From contig JAACJM010000037.1 in assembly GCA_013368315.1 (NCBI GenBank), positions 124,001 through 188,000 on the forward strand: DNA of 64,000 nt, in the 5' to 3' direction. The notes under the pieces are model-generated. The model ran no database searches. It saw nothing but the letters and a program-made list of their open reading frames with translations, and had not been told where the DNA came from. Of the stretch, positions 1-11,451 are shown in pieces. The stretch comes from Tetrapyrgos nigripes. Its lineage: Eukaryota > Basidiomycota > Agaricomycetes > Agaricales > Campanellaceae. Each line of letters starts with the position of its first letter. Positions within the stretch are counted from its first letter, which is position 1. The position numbers were made by a program, and so were the translations under genes.

Positions 1-57
1 GTCAAACAGGCTCTTGGCGCTGTTGTGATGAGTAGGTTTTGGCTATTAAAAGGTCTT

Positions 58-465
58 TTAATGTGTAAAGAGGTTGTTGGATGGTGAGCTTACTTTTCGT
101 GGATTATTCTCCTTTTCCGAGTCCGAGTCGCTTTCTGATCCGTTTTCTGGTCCTGTATATGCAGGTTGGGAAATATGCATGTCGTTTACAGGCTTGTTAA
201 CAAGTACTCGTTTTGAAGGTTGGCTAGATGCAATGCCAGAAGCTTCATATTTTCTTTTGCCCAGTGACTGATCAGGAGTTGCTGCGGGCTGAGAAGCTTT
301 GGACTTTTCGACTTGGTAGTATCCTTTTCGTTTGTTGCGGCAGCCCTGGCATCTCTTGCCGGCAGAGGAAGGAATCATTGTGGGGCATCTTGTGCACTTG
401 GTGAGGAGCTCGTCAGGCATGCAGAGAGACGTCGTAAAGTGGCTCAGACATTGTAAACAACTCAT
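58..465 (-). CDS. Small Cys-rich protein, unknown function
   Basis: The reading frame starts at the ATG at 465 and runs 135 codons; the in-frame GTG further upstream is not needed. The N-terminal third holds four Cys-x2-Cys pairs or near-pairs (CLQC, CTRC, CQGC and an isolated Cys near residue 15), followed by a basic KRKGYY stretch, which looks like a small zinc-binding or plant-style zinc-ribbon fold. The rest is low-complexity, rich in Ser, Lys and Asp, ending in an acidic SESDSDSEKEN run. A good donor-like GTAAGC sits near 95 on the minus strand, so the last 12 codons may be intron and the gene may continue past the left edge of the window. I do not recognise the family. It could be nuclear (basic plus acidic low complexity), but that is inference. 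Confidence 0.45.
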   Translation of the reverse strand: MSCLQCLSHFTTSLCMPDELLTKCTRCPTMIPSSAGKRCQGCRNKRKGYYQVEKSKASQPAATPDQSLGKRKYEASGIASSQPSKRVLVNKPVNDMHISQPAYTGPENGSESDSDSEKENNPRKVSSPSNNLFTH

Positions 466-623
466 AATTTTATTGTAATACACGTGATATGGCTACTTCT
501 TTTTGGAAGACGAGTCGGGCGGGGCGGCTTTGGGGCGGGGCGGCAGCACGTGCATTGCCCCACGTGATTGGGGCATGGGGGGTCGACTGGGGAAGCTCGC
601 AAAGCTGTCCAAGGCGCCCCAAA

Positions 624-1265
624 TAGGGCTGGGAACCGTACCCGTATACGGGTACGACCGTATAAAATACGGTCGTATTTTTTACGGACAGGCCGAACCC
701 GTACCGTATGCCTTGCAGAAAAAGTCCTCAACGGTACGGGTACGGGTCGTATACCGTACCGTATACCGTACTTACGGTCAGTGAATAAAAAATCCATCAT
801 CAGTCAATTTCAAGCATGAAAACAATTGCATACCTTGAGTATATTTCATTGATATTTCAGGTCTGCATGTGCGTGGAGAAAAATTCTTATTGAGGTATCA
901 CCGGGGTCAGAAGAGGCAACGAATTCCCATGAAATGATCCAGCATCTGTCCTAGAGTAAAGCAGAACAATGCAGTCAGTTCCAACGGCAACCCAAAATGT
1001 CGTCCCCGCCTGCACTGGGACTCACTATTCCCTTTTTGGACGATGTCACAGTCACGTGAAAGCGTTACACTTGCCATATAAGGCTAATGTGTCACCTACC
1101 CGTATCACGGTCGTAAAGACCGTATTCGGTACGGTCTGATACGGGTCAGACCGTACCGTATACCGTACCGTCTCGACCTCAGCTTGGAGTGGACACGGTA
1201 CGGATACGGACCCGTATGTACGGTACCCGTACTCCGTCGATGTACGGGTACGGCGCCCAGCCCTA
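624..1265. mobile_element. hAT-type MITE, 642 bp
   Basis: The element begins TAGGGCTGGG and ends with the inverted match CCCAGCCCTA, and is flanked on both sides by the same eight bases, GCCCCAAA (616-623 and 1266-1273). An 8-base duplication and this type of terminus are classic for hAT transposons. The outer 150-200 bases at both ends are filled with permuted CCGTACC / GTATACGGTACGG words, which are self-complementary and make both ends strongly structured. The middle (about 780-1080) is unstructured and shows no transposase. Open frames here are artefacts of the repeat words. Confidence 0.9.
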
Positions 1266-1273
1266 GCCCCAAA

Positions 1274-2618
<1,345 letters not shown>

Positions 2619-3624
2619 GGGCTGTGTCTCTCATGACTCATCTTGTGAGTATTCTGCATCATCGTTCGCCGTCGTCGTCGTTGCTTATGTCGTCCCATAG
2701 TCTTTTCTCTATACTCTACTATTCTCTCAATCTCGTCTGTTTTGTATGATGGCTTGTATATGTATATGTGTATGTATATGTCTCTATAATCGCTCCCTAG
2801 ACCCTCTACATATGGCGTGATGATGAATGAGTTTGTCGCTGAATGCTCTCGCATGTCTTCAGTCCCAGTCGTCGACTTCGGATCCGAAGGTGTAACATAC
2901 ACACCCAGCAGTAACCAATATTCCGTGGTCAGAAGTTAGATCAAATCTCTGGTGCTCAGAAACTGACTCGAAAACTTGAAATTTCCAAAGCCTCGGCAAG
3001 CGATCCGATTGGCTCGGGTCTACTTCCGATAAATTTCTGAAGCACGAAAACCTTTCGTTTCCAAATGAGTTTCCTGGTTGCTCGAAAGCTTGACCTTTTC
3101 GAACTAACCTTTGGCCAATGAATATCAGTTAGTGCTGGGTGTGATAAGTATAGCCTCAGTTGATATGTCTTTTGAACTGGTGACCTTGTCCTTCGGAGAA
3201 TTGTAAGGACCTTGCCAAAAGTATCGCTCCTGCGTCTCCGACTCGGCGAACCGATTCAGATTGGCTCGAACTTGCAATTGGCACCACTTTAGCCCAAGCA
3301 TATTTAACATAACACGATATAAGGAGAGCAGATGAGTGACATTGTAGCAGAGCCGATAGGATAGATACAAATTAAGGATGAAGTCCTTGATTGAGAACTT
3401 CCTCTGCTGCTACTGCTGGAAAACTGCGAAGAGGTAATTGTGAGACCGCCAACAATAGCGCCCAATGGAGAGGAATGATTGCTGATTGTCGAGGACGTGG
3501 AAGGAGGTAGTGCTACAGAAAAAGAAGAGCTGGTAGAGGGAGGGAAGGCGGACGGATTGGATGATTGGATGAAGTTAAAGTTTGGGGGCAGGTCTCAGGA
3601 AAAGAAGACAACGAAGAAGACGGC
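2619..3624. other. Intergenic
   Basis: No supported gene. A TA-rich microsatellite (TGTATATG words) at about 2750-2785 probably lies in the H4 3' region. Open frames at 3125-3370 have no recognisable content. At 3430-3620 the minus strand still shows fragments resembling the Ser-rich linker and the GAIVGG start of a membrane segment, probably a relic of the neighbouring gene. Confidence 0.4.
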
Positions 3625-4252
3625 TCAGGACTCAGGAGCGGCCTCTGTTGCCTGTACTTGGATTTCGAAACTGCCCACCTCCACAACCGAATTTTCATGA
3701 TTAGGGTTCCGTGGATCCTCGAGATTCATAATGGTCACTTCATGAACTGCAAAGTCATCGAACTCATGAGAGAAAAGTAAGACCTGGGGAACGAAACTTA
3801 TTATCAGTGACCTAAGCGCGGGTACAAGCGAGGTACAAACAGGAGGGTCGTTGCTGAAGTTGTTGGCTAAGGGGTCAAATGCATCAATAGGCAGGGAGTT
3901 CGGATTAGCCGGGTCACAGGGGGATTCGTCTATGCAGGCGACGTATTTTGCTCCGTCGGAGCGCTTCATTCCATAGAAGTAGAAAGCATTCGCAGGGACT
4001 GCAATATCGTAAGTCTGCGTATCTTTTGAGATTCATCTTGAGCGTACACACCTGGAAAAGCTGCAAAAACACAATCAGTATCCAGCGCACCGGGGAAATT
4101 TTGAAACACGTACTCAACGTCACCGTCGCAAAGGGTTCGTTGGTCAAATGTAGTGTACCATTGTCACCCCACGTCCCAGCTTGCCATACGCCTACGTACT
4201 GCAAAAGAGAGCTTCCATCTCCGAAAGTAAGATTCTGCAATCCTGTCGACAT
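3625..4252 (-). CDS. Beta-sandwich (jelly-roll) domain protein, truncated
   Basis: Exons 4252-4114, (4060-4052), 3998-3841 and 3783-3625 join in frame to about 154 residues. The content (FGDGSS, WGDNGTLHL, FYFYGMKRSDG, HEVTIMNLEDP, VGSFEIQV) matches the N-terminal galactose-binding-like domain found in many Agaricomycete single-pass membrane proteins. Family members normally begin with a signal peptide and continue into a Ser-rich linker, a transmembrane helix and a cytosolic tail; here no signal peptide is visible and a TGA stops translation right after the domain. Downstream on the same strand, in another frame, a Ser-rich stretch and GAIVGG remain. A 9-base microexon (4060-4052) is optional: both inclusion and skipping keep the frame. 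It is either a shortened secreted or cytosolic lectin-like protein or a decaying gene. Confidence 0.5.
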
Positions 4253-5156
4253 GCTAGCTAAGATTCAAGAAGGACGGAAGAAGTAGCTAGCGTCAAGCAC
4301 CGCGAGGAAGAAAACAGGGGGGTGGGGGGAAGAACCTTGTATCAACTTCCTTTTGAAGAGAAATCAGTGAGAGCATCAGACCCACAAGGATACCGAATCA
4401 GCCTGTCAGACCGATATTCGGTGCCTTAGACACGAGTCCCAAGGTTTGATGGTCCCTCAAAGACCAGAGAACGTTGATGAGAGAATAAATGCCATCACCG
4501 ACGATGTACCTATTAATATCTCATCCCCAGAGCTTTCGGTTCGAATCCGTTTGTACAAGCAGCGCGTAGAGTTTATGGGCGAGCCAAAAATTCCACACCA
4601 TCCATCCATTTCGTTGCTTTCCTAAGTTTCCTTTGCAGATGGTCAGGAGAACGGCAGGTTGCAATGTCCGAATGCCAACAGAACCAAAGGATATCAGATG
4701 CAGATCGTAGAAGGCGAGACGGGTGTCGGAAGCTGAGCCTTTGGCTCAACTGTCAGGTTGACTATTGATCCCTACCTTGGATCCTCCGGCATGTCTTATC
4801 TGGAATTGAGCTGGTGCTTCGAGATTCTTGACTTGCTAGTGGTGATATATATACTGGGGAAAGATGCCACTGCTTCGCATGGCAATTTACGAGGCCTGTA
4901 GTAGCACATCGTTGAAAGGACATATGAAAATCCGACGCGACTTGGGCTATGTCATTGTTTGTTCATGGTTGACGACAGCTTGGGTCGGATCAAAAAGCCG
5001 ACGGCGTCCTCGTTCGGTTGTCGGCATCATACAGACTGGCCAATGGAAATTGCAGGCGTGGAAAAGTTGCGAAGACGACATAAGTTAACTCGGCTAAAAG
5101 CCTCGTAACTCGGCTAAAAACCTCGTAATTCTAATTTCTTACCGGGATTTAGCCAT
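4253..5156. other. Intergenic
   Basis: No gene supported. A GGTTCGAATCC word at 4547-4557 resembles a tRNA B box but has no matching arms. At 5087-5135 a short direct repeat, CTCGGCTAAAA followed by CCTCGTAA, occurs twice. Confidence 0.4.
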
Positions 5157-5720
5157 AGTTGCGGACAATCAAAGTCCAGAAATTTAGTCGACCTTTTCCC
5201 AGGATCCCGACGATATGCGGAATCGACAGATCTCAATGAGAGAATGTTCTGGTAATTTTTTGAGCAAAAGTCCTCGAACCGTTCGTGAAATATAGCCGAT
5301 TTAATGAAAATGACCTCTCAAAATTTGGCGTAGCCGAAAAATGGCCCTAAAATCATGGAAAAGTGTGGAATCGACTCCTTTTGCCTTTCTGAGTATGATT
5401 CCATCAAAATTCGGAAAATCCCTCGAGCCGATACGGCCAGAAAATATTCAGAAGTGACGTCAGGTAGTTGATATCAGATAACATTTGTCGTCTCGCCATG
5501 TCGTCTCGTCGCACCCGAGGTCTGCTGGAGTTTGAAAGGCGAATGACACTATGAATGGGACGATGTGACGAAGGAACTGACACGGAGAACACCAGATCTT
5601 CGAATGGGCGAACAGGAGCTCAGACCGCCGTTTCATGACGAATCACAATGACTTCGAGACAAGACTTTGGTGAGTTTTTATCATGATCAAGCATTCACTA
5701 CGACAATTTATTGAAAATAA

Positions 5721-5957
5721 ATGCACAGACTGAAGCAAAGAGAACAGCCCCTTCGAAAGAAAGGTCGAGGACGCCTGATACATGTTTCCGAGTTCATCAA
5801 TCCAGAGACTGGCCGTCTTGTGTATTTTGACCAAGATGGCAATATCGTCAAAGAACCCTATCGAGATGTAGAGAAGAGGACAAGCCAAAGGTTGCAGCTA
5901 GAAAAGTGGTTGAATGCACATGTTCTCCACTCACTATTCCGATTCGTCGGTTCATGA
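5721..5957 (+). pseudogene. Relic of an Agaricomycete transposon-type ORF
   Basis: The 78-residue frame carries RKKGRGRLIHVSEFINPETG followed by LVYFDQDGNIVKE. From memory this resembles a segment common in repetitive ORFs of Agaricomycete genomes, where it precedes a DDE-like catalytic region. Only this segment survives here: after about residue 50 the frame drifts into sequence that does not fit. It lies within an inverted-repeat-bounded element, which fits a transposase or accessory-protein remnant. The family assignment is from memory and could be wrong; the relic status is better supported. Confidence 0.4.
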
Positions 5958-6226
5958 ACTCGTATCGGAAGGGATCAACGGGAAAAGCAGCAGAGTGGAC
6001 AGTTTGGAAGCAAAAGCAGCACAGGGCAGTTTCCCAGACAGCAATGATGCATATCAGATATGTATGTAAATGTAGGTCCTCGGCTCTTCGCAGAGGTACA
6101 CAACGTTTCATTGAAACCGGCCAAAAATTTGGCGTAGCTAACTTCTCGTGGGAAAAATCTGGAAAAATCGTTTTTCGACATCTTTCAGCGAGCTGAGTAT
6201 GATTTCGGAAATATTTGCCTCCAAGA

Positions 6227-6385
6227 CACTGCGGGCATAATACGATTTACTGACCTAGTAAATCGATTAGTCAGCTTAGGAAATCGATAGGAAATTGGTT
6301 TCCTGGAATCTGATTGGCTGTTCACAATTTACTAAGGATTTACTATCAATTTACGCAGTGAGAAGAAGGTATTATGCCCGCAGTG
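6227..6385. mobile_element. CACTG-ended MITE (CACTA/EnSpm-like), 159 bp
   Basis: A perfect 17-base terminal inverted repeat, CACTGCGGGCATAATAC at 6227-6243, pairs with its reverse complement at 6369-6385. The element is flanked on both sides by AGA, a 3-base duplication. CACTA/CACTG termini with 3-base duplications define the CMC/EnSpm group. The interior is AT-rich with repeated GATTTACT/TAAATCGAT words and has no coding capacity. It is nested in the older element at 5157-6437. Confidence 0.8.
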
Positions 6386-6438
6386 AGAAAAGCGGTTCGG
6401 CAGCTAGAAAATTTGCGGACTTTGATTGTCCGCAACTG

Positions 6439-6682
6439 TACAGAAGCGGCCGTTGAAAATACGCCCCCCCAAAAAGGCAACTCGCGACGTACAACAAATA
6501 TCAACAAAATGACTTGACAGGGGTTGAGTATAAACTGCCTGTGTGAACACCCGACGTTGTAATGACCACTTTACGATGTGCTGCCATTATGTGGCCGCAT
6601 TTCGAACAGTTTTTCCCTCAGATACGCAGATGGGAAACTCTTGCCTTTTTGGGGGTGCGCATTCTCAACGGCCGCCTCTGTA
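6439..6682. mobile_element. Tc1/mariner-type MITE, about 240 bp
   Basis: Inverted ends of about 40 bases: CAGAAGCGGCCGTTGA at 6441 and CAGAGGCGGCCGTTGA read inward on the minus strand from 6680. Both continue into a run of C and AAAAAGGCAA. A TA dinucleotide lies immediately outside each end (6439-6440 and 6681-6682), the target duplication of Tc1/mariner elements. There is no transposase. Confidence 0.8.
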
Positions 6683-7884
6683 TATAAACTGTAAAGTCAT
6701 TCAGTAAAGAATTAAAGATACCAGAGGAAAGAATTGAGGAAAATCTCATGGAGAAAAAAACTGTAGTTAAGCAATACCACTCGTCTTGAAAAATCTATGC
6801 CTTAATTGGGTACGTAAAGACCGACCGACGTCTTTGGGCAAGAGAGGGAGCTTGCTCCGCTTCAGTGCCCACGTTACTGAGCGGAAATTAAAGGGTTCTC
6901 GTTTCGCCTCGTAAAAGACACGTCACGGTGAACAATATTAAAGTCTACCTGAGACCATTCTTGAGTTACTCACTCCTACAACTACTACCGCATCTTCACT
7001 CACACCACCAGCTGCACCGAGCTCTCAAGATACCCATCCGAGGCCAGGGTTCCTTCGATATTTACTCACATATCCACTTGTACAACTGCTGCTCCGTCTT
7101 CCTCGACCCTTCGAAGTTCCATGAATACACGTTCATTATCCTGTCTGAACTCCCCGCATCAAGTTCGTGTCCATAAGTATACCTATCAACGTATGCAACC
7201 ACAATGTCGACCGGTACCGCCCTAACGTCTACGACAACCACGACTCGCGCCTTCATCTCGATACGAAAAAGTTGGAGGTTTGAGGGAGAACGGGGAGAGG
7301 ATATGATTTGGGAAGGCATGAGGATTAGCGTGTGGTTGAGCCGGTCAAGGGATAGAAGGGCGGATTGTACGAGGGGTAGAGGCAGAGGTTTTGGCGTCAT
7401 CCTAAATACCTCTTTAGCCGGCGCTTTTGGACAACTTCATTTGAGACCTCGATGCGAGAATTCGAAGGAAGGAGGGTGCCGAGTTTTTGCGAGCTCGTTT
7501 GATTATAGAGGTTGATAAGGAGATACACTTCTCCGATTCTTTTTCGGACGAATAGAGGAATTCTAATGAAGAAGAATCAGAAGTGGTTAGTATTTTTTTC
7601 CCTCTCAGTCCAAATCAATATCTGTCAGTCACATACAACTTAAGCAGGAGAGATTCGGACATTAACGAGCTTGCGGGTGCTTTGGGTGGTCTCGCGGTTT
7701 CGTAAGTGGTGTTCTGCAGTCGGACTGAGTTGTAAATTAGCAGAATTAGGGAAGATATCTGCGTTGTCAATTCATATGATTCCGAGGATTGTTGCAGAGC
7801 CAAAGGAGAAGGGGCATAATGATTCTACTGTACGGAATTGGAGAATTTCCTTGAATCATAGGAATGACGAGTCACGAAAGATAC
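6683..7884. other. Intergenic, no supported gene
   Basis: Several open frames overlap here (6928-7515) but none has recognisable protein content or a convincing intron chain. A Ser/Thr/Pro-rich stretch at 6960-7180 could be the tail of a decayed gene; this is a guess. Confidence 0.35.
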
Positions 7885-7888
7885 CTTG

Positions 7889-8099
7889 ACCGGCATAAAT
7901 GAAGGGCCGGTTTGAGAGTCAAATGTGACGAGGCCGCCTACGCCGGTGGTCCACTAAGTGCGGTGGCCTAGGATACATAATAAAATAATCATCAATGCCG
8001 TCGTCGGACAGCGTCGAACCCGGCTCAGCACATAGCCGGGTAGACGGCGTTTCTCTTGGCGCCCGGGGTTCCCGACTTAATAATTAGGCATTAGGCGCC
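7889..8099. other. Cluster of GC-rich hairpins, possible structured RNA
   Basis: Four consecutive stem-loops are visible: 7889-7911 (ACCGGC/GCCGGT), 7931-7969 (AGGCCGCC/GGTGGCCT), 8012-8046 (CGTC plus ACCCGGCT pairing with AGCCGGGT plus GACG) and 8058-8099 (GGCGCC/GGCGCC). They lie in otherwise gene-free DNA about 370 bases upstream of the Kre9-like gene. No known ncRNA signature (tRNA boxes, 5S, U6, SRP motifs) was recognised. It could be a ncRNA gene, a MITE remnant or chance. Confidence 0.3.
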
Positions 8100-8464
8100 T
8101 GTCCCGATTCACGTTTGGTCTCATTTGACGCATTACTTGGTGACATCGTCAACATTCCACCTGTATACTTGCCTCCGTCTCAAAAGGCTTCTTTGTCTCG
8201 AAACAGGTCGAAACACATCGAAATGATTAAGTATGGTTCGTGAAACGTGGATTAAGATTCAGGGTTGAATGATTTGCCGCTGTATTCGGGTGGAGCCATA
8301 TAAGAAGCGAACGATACAGCGCAAACTCCAAGCAGTCGCTTTCTTACCTTTTTCCCTTCCCTTACAGTCACTACCCTTGCCAACAGCGTCTTCTCGTCCT
8401 CGTCTTCCTACGCTTCCTTTACGAACGAACTTTCACTACTTCCAAAGACTAATCAATCACTACG

Positions 8465-9133
8465 ATGTTCTTCACGAAGCTCGCTGCTCTTGCTACCGTT
8501 CTCGCTACTGCTACCTCCTCGCTGGCAGCGGCAGTTCCCCTTGAAGAAAGGAGGATTCTGGACGTATTTACCCCCGCTATTACCTCTCCCAAGGCTGGGG
8601 ATGTTTGGATTGTCGGTGAAAAGCGCAATGTTACCTGGTGCGTCCTTTCCATAGTGTTATACTGACGTCGTTGACCTTGAGGCTTTTAAAAGGGACACCT
8701 CCTCCCCTCCTTCCCAAATCACCAACCCCAACGGTAGGATTCTCCTCCGCAAGGGTGAGACCACGACCAATGGTGAGTCTAGCGTCCTCGTTGACCATGC
8801 CGTAATGCTGTCAAACTTTCTCCACTCCTATCATAATCATGATGCCTGCTGACGCTGTTACATCTATCATCTATCACCCATCACCTATCATTCCTGCAGT
8901 CGTTCTCGCATCCAATTTCTCAATCCTGCTCGGTACCGTTGAAGTCGAAGTTCCAAAAGTATTTTTGGATGCTGATGACTACTCTGTTGTCTGTGAGTTA
9001 CTACAGCTATCATGCTCGTTGCCGTTCGTCTCATACTCATATATCCTCTCTCGTAGTGTTCGGCGACTCTGGCAACTTCAGTCCTAAGTTCACCATCGAG
9101 CACAACAAGACCCTCTCGATACTCCCCTTCTAA
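8465..9133 (+). CDS. Kre9/Knh1-like secreted wall protein
   Basis: Exons 8465-8637, 8693-8772, 8900-8992 and 9057-9133 join to 140 residues. A signal peptide (MFFTKLAALATVLATATSS, with an Ala-rich cleavage region) leads into the compact Kre9/Knh1-type beta-sandwich: ITSPKAGDVWIVGEKRNVTW, GRILLRKG, LASNF, FGDSGNFSPKFTI. In yeast, Kre9/Knh1 proteins act in beta-1,6-glucan assembly at the wall; in basidiomycetes many short proteins carry only this N-terminal domain and their exact role is unproven. No GPI tail is present, so it is probably soluble and extracellular. A TATAAG at about 8299, roughly 165 bases before the ATG, is a plausible core promoter. Confidence 0.85.
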
Positions 9134-9651
9134 GTCCACTCTCGCCTTACTTTCCATGTCCCCACAAACATTCTGACGGCATGGAATATGTCCTTATGCA
9201 GAGGGTACTCGGTACAGACACTATCTATCGTATACGTATGTATATTTGGGATTAGAGGACGTTTCACCAGGGACCATTGAATCATTCCATCCTTCCATCG
9301 TCGATGCACCTATATTGCATTCCATCACCCATTCGTTTCACCTACCTAGGACTATTACGACTACGTATAATTACCTGACCACATTCCTATCCTTCCGCTA
9401 TCGCTCGCTTGGACTTGATGCGGCTTTTTCTTTCTTTCTACTTACTATGGATGTAGTAGTTTTACTCGTCTGAAGTAGCCGTAGATTTTTGAATGGAGAA
9501 GTTGCACGCATACCTGATTGGAGTCAGTCTATCTATAAGTACCATTAGGATGAAATAACCGCAATGATGCGGGCTACTTCGGGTTTGAAGTACTTGATTC
9601 CGTGTGTGACGAGTGATCTACGAATACCCTCCGTCGTCCTGATCAAGTCCT
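9134..9651. other. Intergenic between convergent genes
   Basis: This holds the 3' flanks of the Kre9-like gene (plus strand) and the SDR gene (minus strand). I see no gene or repeat here. Confidence 0.5.
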
Positions 9652-11451
9652 TCAATCGCAGTACGCCCCGCCATTTACATTGATCTAGACAGGCAGTCAA
9701 CTCTTACTCCGTACAAATATCTCACTGCTAAATTGCATTTGCAGAACGGGGCATAAAGTAAAATGGTAAAGGGGAAAACCGAACTCATAAAGTTGGCTTA
9801 AACGCTAAAACTCACCGTCTGTCCAGTGACAAAATGGGCTTCATCCGAAACCAAATACGAAACGAGGCTCGCTGTGTCTTCTGGGGTGCCAGCGTAGCCG
9901 AGGGGGACGGATTTGTTGAACTGGTGAGGCGTACAAAGGATGTTAGTTCAGAGTAAACGTAGACAAAAAAGAAGAAATGGAGGAGGATGGAAGATGGACG
10001 GAAACTTAAACCTACGCGTTCAAAAAACTCCCCCGGCTTCCAATTATTCTTTTTCTCGGTTTCAGAGGCGTGTGCACGGACTAGTAATCATAATCATCAG
10101 TTCTAACTACTAATACGACCGCAGAAAAGATCCAGAGCAATAAAAGACGAAAGAAAGATAAGTACGAAGAACCACTGAATGGACTCACTGTTCTCCGTAT
10201 CAATCAACCCCGGAGCCAGCGCATTCACCGTTATCCCATATTTACCCAGTTCCCCAGCAGCAGCTTGGGTGATACCCCGAATAGCGAATTTCGAGCCGAC
10301 GTAGGCTATGGCTTGGGGGCGGCCGGCTTTTCTCCAAGTAGAGCGAGTGTATCAATCGAAGTCGAGTTGGGGAGTTGGGTTGCATGGAGGAGGGGCGAGG
10401 ACGAGGGACGAAAAATGCCATGGGTTAGAGTCGAGATGCGGCGGAGACAAAAGATTTCTGAGTGATGTGTTTGGCTAAGGAGAAAGTACTCACCCCCATC
10501 CTTCCCAGCGATACTACTCATGCCAATTATTCTACCTCCTTTCCCACTCCCTCTTCCTCTCTCTGTGCCTTGGCCTTCAAGTTGTTTAACCATCTGAATC
10601 GCAGCGTACTTGTAACAAAGAAACGTCCCACGAGCGTTTATAGCGAAGGTGGTGTCGAAGTGCTCCACAGGGACTAAGTAATATAAGCATATGAGGGATT
10701 TCAAGGGACGAGAAATAATGAAGGTGGTCGGGATGAAATTAGGCCTCTCAGAGGAAGAGAAGGGTGTAAGAGAAGACGTACGATCCAATACAGATCCCGG
10801 ACCTGCGTTCATTCCGGCGTTTGCTACCATCTATGCATAGACGCCAAACCGGCAAACAGTAAGCAGAAGTCAGAACTTCACTGAACGGTGAATCGGGAGT
10901 AGGGTAAGTAGTCGTTGCTCACCACATCCAATCCTCCATAAGTCTCCACCACCTCATCTACCATCCTTTTAACATCCTCTTCTTTGGAGACGTCGCCAAT
11001 GTGAAAGCTTGCTACACTCGACTCTGAACGAGACCCTCCAGTGTCAATCTTGTGGTTTGGGCAGTATAAGATAGAGCACAACCACTTACGTTGACCATCA
11101 TCTCTACCAATATCCTGCCCGGTCCTAATCTCTCTAATCTCCTTACACACACCCTCCAACCCCTCCCGTTGAGCTGGGAGATCGATGTCGCTGACCGTGA
11201 CGTTGTAACCATCACGAGCAAGTCGGAGTGCGATGGCGCGTCCTATGCCTCTTGCTACTCGTGGATGTAGGGATAGATGTAAGAAGATGTCACCGTGGAG
11301 GTCCAGGGAGGAGAAGTCAATACGGAATGGAGGATGGTAAACGAGAGGGTAAAGTGAGGGAGAAGGGTTGGGGCGGAGACGTACAAGCACCAGTGACTAT
11401 GGCGGTTTTGCCATTGGGCAAAGTCCTAGCCTGCGAGGATTGAGATGACAT
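9652..11451 (-). CDS. Short-chain dehydrogenase/reductase (SDR)
   Basis: Nine exons (11451-11385, 11254-11090, 11023-10923, 10830-10782, 10673-10494, 10311-10189, 10080-10016, 9920-9816, 9684-9652) join in phase to 295 residues, the usual classical-SDR length. The Rossmann fold carries the cofactor motif TGASRGIG (20-27), VANAG after strand beta-4, Asn140 in NARG, catalytic Ser in MSSIAG (about 180) and Tyr191/Lys195 (YVGSK). The end, TGQTINVNGGAYCD, is typical. The aspartate at the end of beta-2 (VSDID) suggests NAD(H) preference. The set of motifs resembles diacetyl/acetoin reductases and 3-oxoacyl reductases, but the substrate cannot be read from sequence. There is no targeting signal, so it is probably cytosolic. 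It faces the 12208 gene across a 756-base divergent promoter region. Confidence 0.93.

Larger units (their letters stand above)
5157..6437. mobile_element. Decayed DNA transposon with 21-bp inverted ends
   Basis: The left end AGTTGCGGACAATCAAAGTC (from 5157) is matched in reverse complement at the right end (to 6437), 1281 bases apart. Inside lies a coding relic on the plus strand (5721-5957) and a nested 159-base CACTG element (6227-6385). The sub-terminal words AAAATTTGGCGTAGC and CTGAGTATGATT occur near both ends (5315-5400 and 6125-6212) in the same direction. No clean target duplication is seen; the right end touches another MITE inserted at 6439-6682. The superfamily is not resolved. 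Confidence 0.6.

Noticed and set aside
503..819. Overlapping open frames within the first MITE
   Set aside because: They are made of the repeated CCGTACC words of a noncoding element and read equally well on both strands.
4530..4565. tRNA-like B box GGTTCGAATCC
   Set aside because: The T stem does not pair beyond three bases and no A box or acceptor stem can be found at the right distance.
6928..7515. Overlapping 80-110-codon frames on both strands
   Set aside because: No recognisable domain, no supporting splice chain, and the frames exclude each other.
10306..10465. Plus-strand frame over the SDR gene
   Set aside because: Antisense shadow of SDR exons and introns.
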